Shown here in pieces: positions 1 to 7,638 of a stretch of 21,446 bases of DNA. Both the position numbers and the translations under genes were made by a program. The stretch's first letter is position 1, and each line of letters opens with the position of its first letter. Source of the DNA: Coprinopsis marcescibilis (Eukaryota > Basidiomycota > Agaricomycetes > Agaricales > Psathyrellaceae); NCBI GenBank assembly GCA_004369085.1, contig ML210492.1, positions 1 to 21,446 of the forward strand, in the 5' to 3' direction. The notes beneath the pieces were generated by a model. It did not search any database. It saw nothing but the letters and a program-made list of their open reading frames with translations, and had not been told where the DNA came from.

Positions 1-356
1 CACGTGTTTTGGAAGCCCGTCTACTAACCGGAGAACGCGCAGGCCACAAGATCTTTATTCCCCGAATTCCAGTAACACCATCCGAGACTCAAGTTCCCTT
101 CAACTTTACCCGACTTCAGTTTCCTACACGTTTGTGCTTTGCTATGACGATCAACAAGTCTCAAGGTCAATCAGTAAAACATGTTGGTCTTGATCTCCGT
201 ACTCCTGTTTTCACTCATGGGCAACTTTATGTTGCAGTTTCCCGAGTTACTTCTGTTCATAACATAAAAGCTATTACTGATCCACGTGATGATTTTACTT
301 TACCACTTAGAACTAAAAATATTGTATATCCTGAAGTATTACAAATTCTGAATTGA
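1..356 (+). CDS. Helitron/PIF1-type DNA helicase, C-terminal fragment
   Basis: This is the last part of a superfamily 1B helicase, open to the left edge of the window in the frame beginning at base 3. The start TRVLEAR-like '[22 protein letters not shown]', here split by me into [10 protein letters not shown] and GHKIFIPRI, is the usual spacing seen in Helitron Rep/Hel and PIF1-like proteins. Helicase motif V is visible as [10 protein letters not shown] and motif VI as [11 protein letters not shown]. The protein ends at a TGA at 354-356. These helicases unwind DNA; in Helitrons they are fused behind a Rep nuclease and drive rolling-circle transposition. The Rep part would lie outside the window, so autonomy cannot be judged. 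The GC-rich repeat and hairpins just downstream favour a Helitron over a cellular PIF1 helicase. Codon use is more AT-rich than in the neighbouring sirtuin. Confidence 0.85.
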   Translation, partial: RVLEARLLTGERAGHKIFIPRIPVTPSETQVPFNFTRLQFPTRLCFAMTINKSQGQSVKHVGLDLRTPVFTHGQLYVAVSRVTSVHNIKAITDPRDDFTLPLRTKNIVYPEVLQILN

Positions 357-391
357 TATTTTTTCTAACACTTACAACTTCCTTCTACTAA

Positions 392-475
392 GGCGGGCCG
401 CAGGCCAAGCCTCTGTGTTGGCGGGCCGCAGGGCAAGCCTGTGAGTCGGCGGCCCGCAGGGCAAGCCTGTGTTTT
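392..475. repeat. 28-bp tandem repeat, three copies
   Basis: Three consecutive 28-bp units lie at 392-419, 420-447 and 448-475. Each begins GGCGGGCCGC or GGCGGCCCGC, continues CAGG(C/G)CAAGCCT and ends with a variable four to five bases. The core GCGGGCCGC is nearly self-complementary, and unit 3 carries the opposite-strand version GCGGCCCGC. The string GGGCAAGCC in units 2 and 3 recurs inside the adjacent hairpins at 495-503. The repeat starts 36 bp after the helicase stop. Confidence 0.85.
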
Positions 476-478
476 TCC

Positions 479-512
479 CCCGTGGCGAAGCCACGGGCAA
501 GCCGAAGGCTTG
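479..512. repeat. Two tandem hairpins with GAA loops (probable Helitron 3' end)
   Basis: The first hairpin has 8-bp arms CCCGTGGC (479-486) and GCCACGGG (490-497) with the loop GAA. The second follows directly with 6-bp arms CAAGCC (498-503) and GGCTTG (507-512), also with a GAA loop. A GC-rich hairpin shortly before the 3' terminus is a known hallmark of Helitrons, where it acts as a termination signal. That two hairpins sit back to back with identical loops is seen directly; assigning them to the element's end is inference from their place just after the helicase gene. Confidence 0.6.
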
Positions 513-893
513 TGGTTGAGAAATGATAGCGTGGATAGCATTGTGAATTTTTGGTTTTAGGCTGTAGACGCTGTGGTCGCCGGAGACAAGCATTGCCCAT
601 CGCATCGGTTTCTTGTGGCGCTGTTGTCCGTCCGGGTCTTTCAAACGCTCCGATCTGCTCTATTCTTGTCCCTTTTTTTCATCTCTTCTGGTACTTTCTC
701 CTGGTGCGTCGCAGATGCAACACAATACGTCACTCACTAATGATAGAACAATATCTTCCATGCAGCACATTTGCTAACGGGGTTGGCCGCTGTGGTTTCG
801 TGCAAATAGCACAACCGTGGTCCTTCAAGTTCTGATCGAATTTTATTATTGTGATCGTGACCAGCTCGAGGATACCCTGGTTTACAACCGAAA

Positions 894-3685
894 ATGCCCT
901 CATCCAAGGCGTCTGTATCTGGGCGAACAACGCCGGTGGACCGGGATGCAGTGACTTTTCATCTCACAAAACGCGAGCTGCTGGCACTCCAGATACAGGC
1001 GTTGGTGGACGCGGCAGAGGACGTTGACCTGTCACCAGAGGTCGCTGAAGAACTCTTCAGTTGCATGCCCAGCGAAGAAGCCGAGGATGAGGACACGCCA
1101 GGCGACATATCACCCCAACTAGACTCCAAAAAGCCGCCTCCAGACAGCCAGGACGCTGACGACGAGGAGGGGGTAGACATCGTGGCTACAAATGGCGAGG
1201 TTGATTTATGGTCCATTGTTGATCCGTTCGATAAAGGTCGGCCCGCCTCTCCATGCGACCTGTTGGATATCTCTAACTTGAACCCTTACTTGGAATAGCC
1301 ACGGACTCCTGGACTAGGCAGGAAGTTAGGCAAATCCGATTTCATTTGAAGGAACGAGGTAAGTCCTCCCGACGCTCCGTACGCTGAACTGGACTGAGGT
1401 TAAAGAACATCAGGAGTTACCTCGTTTATCACGGAATATGTGGATAAACGCGACATACCTATTACCAAGCTACTGAACGCGTTTGGCTTTGATTTGGTGG
1501 GTTGCGGCGCCATAGCCTCAATTGCATGCACTGATTCTTGTGGTCAGAGCGCTGTTTTGCTGGAGAAATCGCACAAGACTCTGATGTATCTGCTAAATGT
1601 CGCGATGTCGTTCCAGTGAGTTGGCTACCTTTTCATTCATCACCCCGAGTTAGTAGACGTTAGCTTACGTTCTTTTGTAGACTGAGTAAACGTGAAAAAC
1701 TACCCCAGTACAATACGATATCGGATGCCGTGCAGTTGATTCGTAATGCGCAAAGGATCTTGATACTTACAGGAGCAGGCATCAGTGCGTTTTTCCCCGT
1801 CTTCCATCGTTATCAACACCAGGTTAACATTGTACATTTCCCCGACAGGCGTTTCCTGTGGAATACCCGATTTTAGGTCCAGGAACGGCCTGTACGCCAC
1901 TCTTAAGGAGAGCGGGGAATATGACCTCGATGATCCTCAGCAAATGTAAGTTCTATTTATCGGAAAACACGACGTTTGTCGACTTGTTCGCTTCAATAGG
2001 TTTGACCTAGGATATTTCCGTGAAAACCCTGCGGGTAAGTCCTCCAGCGCGTTGTTTTGACCAGGACTCATATTCTCTATAGTCTTCTAGTGAGTAGCCA
2101 TCTGTTAGTCAACCCAGCAACTGCTCAAGTCGCCTTCTGCAAGTTCTTTTGCAAGGTAAAGTTACCGCAGGTGTTTCTGAAACGGATTGCTAAGCTGTTT
2201 CGGTGTGTAGGCAGATATACCCTTCCAATTTTGTCCCTTCGCCATGTCACAGATTCCTCAAAGCAGTCGAGGACCATGGTAAAGTGAGTTTTTTTTTTAT
2301 GTTTCGTTATAGGGTTCGCTGCTTATCGTCCCATAGCTACTGCGGGTAAATCTCAATCTCGATCCAGCTGTAAACAAGCGCTGACTACGGAACTGCCCAT
2401 CATCGAACTCAAGAACTACACACAAAACATAGATACACTAGAGTCTATGGTTGGGGTCGATCGTGTACTCCAGTGCCACGGATCTTTTGCATCCGCCAGT
2501 TGCCTCGCCTGCCGGCGGCAGGTCCCGGGAGTTGACATAGAGCAGGAGATCCTGGCACAGAAGGTCCCAATCTGCAAGGCATGCCCTACCCCGCCACCTC
2601 CGCCACCCCCTGTTAAGAAGAAGAAGTTAAAGAAAGGCCAGAAGGCATGGGAGCAGAGTGATTCCGAAGAGGATGTGCCACCACCTCCTGCATACCCTCC
2701 ATATTTAATGAAGGTTAAAGCCTATCTGCCAGTCCCACATCCAGGATTCCAGCCCACTGACCTGGTTACTTTAGCCCGACATAACGTTCTTTGGCGAAAA
2801 ACTAAATGATAATTTTGATCGATCCCTCGCCGAAGACAGGGACAAGGTGGATCTTCTCCTGGTGATTGGGACTTCATTGAAGGTTTCACCGGTAGCTGAT
2901 ATGATATGTGAGTGGCCTCAGTTTCACATTAAGCCTTTAAGTTTTGAGAGCTGATTTAGCTGACCTGAATCCGGTTTAGCTCACTTGCCTCACTCCATAC
3001 CTCAGGTAACTGCTGCGCCTGGAGCGTTCGTGTCCATACAAAAACTCAATGGCTCGCCTCCCATAGATACTAATCAACAAGACGCCGGTTACCCATATCA
3101 ACCCCGACGTACGCCACTACAGCCATCTCTTTTCCAGTTGCAAATCTGACTCATGCTTTCAGATTGTCCTTCTTGGAAATGCCGACGATATCATCCTCCA
3201 TTTGTGTGATGAACTGGGGTGGGAGTTGCCTCCGCCAGTCCCACAGCCATCAAGTGGCGAACGTCCACAAACGCTGAGATCCCGTGGCTCGTTGAAACGA
3301 CGGTTCTCTTCTGACTCGACTCAAGCTGGGAAGCCAAAACGAGTGGGGAACAGGTCAGCTTTTATTGATAGTCAAGACGACCTAAATTGTTATTAACATG
3401 TACGTGTTCTCTAGCCACGTGTGGTTGTTTGAAGGTGCAGAAGGAGGCAAATGGCTCGAGGTGGTCAAGGAACAGTATGCTGGAATGGAGCAGTCTGGCG
3501 CCAGCAGGTCACAGTCCTCAAGCCGAAGACAGTCTCCATCTACATCTGAAGGGAAATCCACAGATGAACGACCGCTGAAGAAAGCCAAAGGCAGACTTGC
3601 CGAAAACCAGAAATCAGAAGAACGGACATCACGTAAAGTAGACGACCATATATCGCGTCATGATGCGAATTTCGCCTTGAAGTAA
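894..3685 (+). CDS. SIR2: Class I sirtuin, NAD-dependent protein deacetylase (SIR2/HST1/SIRT1 type)
   Basis: Exons: 894-1236, 1299-1358, 1414-1496, 1548-1615, 1681-1784, 1849-1945, 2000-2034, 2083-2089, 2144-2155, 2211-2283, 2337-2345, 2414-2713, 2775-2907, 2980-3005, 3067-3108, 3163-3353, 3415-3685. They join to 617 aa without an internal stop. The NAD-binding core shows GAGIS (216-220), GIPDFRS (224-230) and [10 protein letters not shown] (298-307). The catalytic His is H319 in QCHGSFA, zinc cysteines are C327, C330, C351 and C354, and GTSLKV (429-434), INKTPV (453-458) and GNADDI follow. The N-terminal ~110 residues are acidic. An insert after C354 holds seven prolines and a lysine-rich stretch (about 365-374) that may be a nuclear signal. 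The family removes acetyl groups from histones and other proteins, usually in silencing. The start is the first ATG of the open first exon. Intron 1497-1547 (51 nt) is in frame, so retention would add 17 residues. Which paralogue it is cannot be settled here. Confidence 0.93.
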
Positions 3686-4195
3686 CCCTGCACTCGAAGG
3701 ATATACGATTTTCTTGTGTCTGAATGAGGCAGCAGCTATTTATCAATGTTTTGAGGGTTGCGACCTAAGGAGTCACGATCCTGTGGGCTGTCACTCGGCC
3801 ATAACTGCAAGGACTACCTATATAATCGGAAATCGGCGTTACCCTATACTACTAAGTAGACCGAATGACATATTGCTTTCCATACTTTTCGTACAACACC
3901 GGGCCAGCGTTAATATTAACGGCTTCTGATTGGCCAGCTGCCGTCACGTGACGAGGTAAATATTTTGTCTCCGCCAACAGCCCGGAGCCGCCAACGCGAA
4001 GAAAGTTCTTGATACCAGCGCAGACGTTGCAAACGCGAAATGTAAGAACAAAAAGACCCTTTGCTCAATCTTGGCTCACCATTCTCTCAATTACAGGCTT
4101 GATATACTGCGGAATTAGCACCAATCTGTACGCTGCGCTCTAGGATCTTGTGGAGGACGCAGCGTCATCTTCGTCGACCTCGCTCTCGGTTGCCT
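3686..4195 (+). promoter_or_regulatory. Upstream region of the Tpt1-like gene, with palindromes, CCAAT box and 5' UTR intron
   Basis: Between the sirtuin stop and the next gene I see a TATA-like CTATATAATC at about 3818-3827, a perfect 12-bp palindrome GTTAATATTAAC (3909-3920), an inverted CCAAT box (ATTGG, 3929-3933) and a perfect 10-bp palindrome GTCACGTGAC (3943-3952). The last contains CACGTG, the E-box bound by basic helix-loop-helix factors such as Cbf1 or Pho4 types. A likely 5' UTR intron runs 4042-4096 (GTAAGA...TTACAG). Splicing it would create an upstream ATG from 4040-4041 plus 4097, opening a seven-codon frame that ends in TAG. The site assignments are inference from sequence only. 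Confidence 0.5.
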
Positions 4196-5170
4196 ATGCT
4201 CTCAGTTTGCCGACATTTAACCAGAGTCCCAGTCCTACCTATACACCGGCATCAGCGTCTGTGGTTGCGCAAAGTCCACACACCTCCTATGACAGCGCAA
4301 CTTGCCAATTATTATGGTCCAACGACGGTTGACGCGGCACGTTTCGGGAACAGAGTCTACGACTTTATAACGCAGAATGCCAAACGCGAGGGATATACAG
4401 CTCGGCCGGACGGTTATGTGAAGGTTTATGATATGGTGGGTTCCAGGTTGTTGCAGTACGCGTATTCTGTGCTCATTTTGCTGGTCACAGCTCCATCACG
4501 CTCGATGGCTTGAGGTCAACGTTTACGATGTCAGGGCATACGCTGAGGAAGGGAACCCTGGTCGGTTCGAGTTTGTAACGGAGCCCGATGTGCATTCCGC
4601 CATGGACACCCGTCAGTTGCTCTGGATGCGGACAAGTTACCGGCCCAAGAAAACAGTGAGCATTTTGTTCGTGTGGTTACAGGGGATAGGCGTTTATAGG
4701 TCGTAGATAACGGACGCTGCTATTTCACGGATTTTCGACCCGAGCACCGTCCCCGCTGCGATATACAAAGCACCTTCGTCGGACTGGAAAACTCTGAGTA
4801 CGTGTCACACTTTCGCGCTGTTTTCATAACCAAGGTCTGACAATCTCTTACAGAAACTGACGGCATCCGCGCTCAACCCAACTGTCTCATCCATCTTTCT
4901 CCACGAGATTTCATTGAAGAGAACACAGGTAGCATCGGTACATTCTTCAAGGACATGCTCAAATTGACCAAACCCGGGGAATCAGGTCGCAAGGCCACGT
5001 CGTTCATCTATATTCACCTCGATGTGGAGAAGGCGTTAATGTCTGGTGTCGATTTTTACCGAACCCGGCTTGCAAATATCGTGACAACGGGAGACAGGAC
5101 TGGTGTTATTCGCCCTAGTCTGTTCAAGGATATCACGCAAGTCAACATCGAGAAGGACTCGCTCAAATGA
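4196..5170 (+). CDS. Divergent Tpt1/KptA-family RNA 2'-phosphotransferase
   Basis: Exons 4196-4435, 4491-4655, 4707-4797 and 4854-5170 join to 270 aa. The family moves the 2'-phosphate left by tRNA splicing onto NAD. Family signs are ARPDGYVKVYDM (69-80), GRFEF (104-108), WMR (125-127), IYKAPSSDWKTL followed by LIHLS, then SFIYIHLDVEKAL, FYR and a final GVIRPSLFKDI. Length fits the usual ~220-280 aa. Several catalytic positions are changed: the Arg-His pair of LLRHxAxxxG is Thr-Gln (ITQNAKREG, residues 59-60), the GHS after the conserved Arg is lost, and HGT is replaced by KAP. It may therefore be a pseudoenzyme or a paralogue with a new role. The start is uncertain: ATG 4196 gives a 31-residue leader with no acidic residues and many Arg/His, like a mitochondrial presequence; ATG 4289 gives 239 aa starting MTAQLANYYG. 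Confidence 0.75.
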
Positions 5171-5625
5171 CCCATCACCTACAACATACTCCTGCAACAA
5201 CCACTATGCAATATTGCATCGCGTCCCGACAAACTATTGTCCTGAGGCAAGGACAATCATCCCAAGCCAACCGCCATCTTTAACATCCTGCCCCAACTCA
5301 ATACCCGCCGCTGGCACCGCCAGCACGCGAATAGCAAGGTCAGCAATCTGGCACATGCTGAATGAATGGCGTCAAGATTCAAAAAATTCGCCATTGGACT
5401 GCCTCCCGAAGACATGTCTCAGCAATGCGATGGTGGTGGAAGTTCTGCTTTGGCTTTCATTTCATACATTACATGGTGCAGAAAATCTAATTATTTCCTA
5501 TCGACTACGACGGGTTTTATGCTCGTCCATACACATCCTTGGCGGTCACACCACCTAGACCCCTGGTGATGTTCGCTTGGGCCCACCTGGAGAGGACGAG
5601 ATTAGATGAGCTGGAGGTGATAGAA
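5171..5625. other. Intergenic region between convergent genes
   Basis: This stretch holds the 3' ends of the Tpt1-like gene (+) and argininosuccinate synthase (-). One ATG-started open frame of 67 codons runs 5366-5569 on the plus strand (begins MASRFKKFAIGLPPEDM), but it has no recognisable domain and I do not call it a gene. No RNA gene or terminator hairpin was seen. Confidence 0.4.
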
Positions 5626-7238
5626 CTAGAATAATACATACTTCTTAATGCGAATTGACTCGATTGCAATGAAACCAGTGGTGTCGGTGGGCTCGAAGCC
5701 ACCCAACTCGTCCATGGAGGATTGCTGTGAGTCGTACAGAGCCTGGAAAATAGTTAAGTAGATGCTCAGCAAGAGTTCCAGACAAAAACGGACCTCTTCG
5801 CTCTCGCGACCCTCGACGACGACGTTGCCCTTGTAGAGTTTCAATCGGACGATGCCGTTGACAGTTCGCTGACTAGTCGGGATGGCGCTGGTGATGAACT
5901 CGCGTTCGGGGGTGAAGTAGTGGCCATTGTAGAGGATTCGGCTGAAGGCGACGGTGGTGAATTGGTCACGGAGAGCACGGACATTCCTATCAAGGGTCAA
6001 TCCCTCGAGATCGACGTGAGCAGCACGGAGGATGGTAGCTCCTGGAGACTCGTAGCAACCGCGGGACTTGACGCCGATGAATCGGTTCTCGACGATGTCG
6101 ATACGGCCGACACCGTGCTTCCTACCCAGAGCGTTGAGGGCGACAAAGATATCGACGGCGTCGGTGTATTCCTTGGCATCTGCGGGGACAACGACCTTGA
6201 CGGGGAGACCCTGCTTGAATTCGATGGCAATTCGCTCTGCGAGATCTGGAGCGTTTTCTGGGGAGTTGGTGAGCTTCCACATGTCATCAGGAGGGGTGAT
6301 GCTGGGATCTTCCAAGATGCCGGCCTCGTAGGAGATGTGGAATAAGTTCTCGTCGGTGGACCAGGGCTTGGAAGCGGTCTGGACGACGGGGATGTTCTTT
6401 TCGGCGGCGTAGGTGAGCAAAGCCTGACGTCCGGGGAATCGGTTGTAGAATTCTGGACAGACAAGTATAAGTATGGTGTTAGATCAGTCAGCGATGGGTA
6501 CTTGCCGGGCAATCGCCAGGGAGCAACGACCTTGATGTCGGGTCTCAGGCCATAGAACGCAAGCTCGAATCGGACTTGATCATTGCCTTTGCCAGTGCAG
6601 CCATGGGAGACGAAACTAATGGACATATTGGGAGGCATTCTGTCAAGACGATATGCAGGGACTTACTCGCAACCTTCACGGTCGGCAACTTCAATCATGC
6701 CTCGTGCGATTACAGGTCGTGCGAGTGAGGTTCCGAGAAGATAGACATTCTGCCAGGATCGTTAATGGGCTTGATCGCTGTCGCAGATTAAGTTTATGAC
6801 CTCGTAGATGCAGTTGGCTTGTACCGCCGGGTAGATAAGATCTGTAACGAATTCTCGTTTGAGGTCCTAGAAAGTCGAGTCAGATTGCATCTCGGAAGAT
6901 GCTTGTCGAGTAATTTCACCTCTAAAAAGAACTTTTTGGCACCAACGGCGAGGGCTTTCTTTCGGGCGGCTTCGAAATCCTTTCGTCGGATAAACAAGAT
7001 AAGCGTGCGATACAGTGGTTTTTGCGAGAAATTTTGGGCACCTCTTCCTGGCCAACATCGGCCATGAACGCATAGACCTCATAGCCCTGTTCGATGAGCC
7101 ATGCGAGGATGCAAGAGGTATCTGTTGAAATAGAAAAAGGCGGTATGGCTCGGAATCAATCCCGTTAGATCATAGAGGTATAAACTAACCCAATCCTCCA
7201 GAATAAGCGAGCAAAACGCGTCCAGCTTTGGCAGACAT
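5626..7238 (-). CDS. ARG1: Argininosuccinate synthase
   Basis: The enzyme joins citrulline and aspartate using ATP to make argininosuccinate, the next-to-last step of arginine synthesis. On the minus strand the exons are 7238-7190, 7121-7042, 6979-6920, 6866-6801, 6749-6667, 6615-6506, 6452-5794 and 5742-5626, giving 407 aa, the normal length. The ATP pyrophosphatase loop SGGLDTS is at residues 13-19. Also visible are [24 protein letters not shown] (116-130), [11 protein letters not shown] and the C-terminal [13 protein letters not shown]. Intron 6505-6453 uses a GC donor (G|GCAAGT); only this junction restores the conserved PWRLPEFYNRF. Intron 5793-5743 is 51 nt and in frame, so retention would insert 17 residues. 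The gene is divergent from the RING gene, and a TATA-like run lies about 70 bp upstream. I saw no exact Gcn4/Cpc1 site TGASTCA in the upstream region. The symbol follows yeast. Confidence 0.96.
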
Positions 7239-7638
7239 GGTCCCGATGTAAAGTCAGAGGACCTGGAGATATGTGGTTTAGTTTCAAAAGGTCTGGAACA
7301 CGATTTATATTATATAGCCCTGCAGCATCGGCCGTCTGGAAGGTGACATCAGATCACTCGGCTTTATGCTGTCAGACACACGTGATTCAAACCTCAATTG
7401 CCCCCGGACCTTTACTAGGTGCTTTTGTCTCGCTCTCCACTGGTCTCGCCGCTGAGTGCTGCACAGACCAGCCAGTGCCGCTTACCTTCTACAATCTTGT
7501 CGAGCCTTAATTCTGTGTAACTAATCTTTGGCGCCATCTACGCAAACTAACTGTAAGTCTTACATTGAAAGCGCATGGAGTCATTCACCCACAATTCGGA
7601 GACTAATTGTTACACTCAGAAACTCCTATCAATCTCTT
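7239..7638. promoter_or_regulatory. Shared upstream region of divergent ARG1 and RING genes
   Basis: The two start codons are 400 bp apart and face away from each other, so this interval likely holds both promoters. A near-symmetric TATATTATATA at about 7306-7316 sits some 70 bp upstream of the synthase start. CACGTG occurs at about 7379-7384. Toward the RING gene, the sequence 7553-7619 looks like a 5' UTR intron. Confidence 0.5.
7553..7619 (+). other. Probable 5' UTR intron of the RING gene
   Basis: The donor GTAAGT at 7553 pairs with the acceptor CACTCAG ending at 7619, with a branch-like CTAAT about 20 nt before it. After removal, the first ATG downstream is 7639, which is the start I chose for the RING gene. 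Confidence 0.55.

Larger units (their letters stand above)
357..893. other. Helitron 3' flank and sirtuin upstream region
   Basis: This gene-free stretch joins the helicase stop to the sirtuin start. The first part (392-512) carries a short tandem repeat and two hairpins, listed separately, which I read as the 3' end of the Helitron. I could not find a clear CTRR end after the hairpins; the closest string, GATAG at about 525-529, does not fit. The rest, about 530-893, is pyrimidine-rich in places (around 658-690) and probably holds the sirtuin promoter and 5' UTR. No clear TATA box was seen. Confidence 0.5.

Noticed and set aside
515..560. Possible Helitron 3' terminus CTRR
   Set aside because: No CTAG, CTAA, CTGG or CTGA lies at the right distance after the hairpins, so the exact end was not called.
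2057..2287. 76-codon frame within the sirtuin
   Set aside because: It runs through introns; the conserved residues are recovered only by the spliced model in other frames.
5920..6345. Plus-strand open frame of 141 codons
   Set aside because: It lies exactly antisense to the conserved main exon of argininosuccinate synthase, and its acidic product has no motif.
5997..6638. Minus-strand open frame of 213 codons in another frame of the synthase
   Set aside because: It is a Ser/Pro-rich shadow of the real synthase frame and its start lies in an intron.
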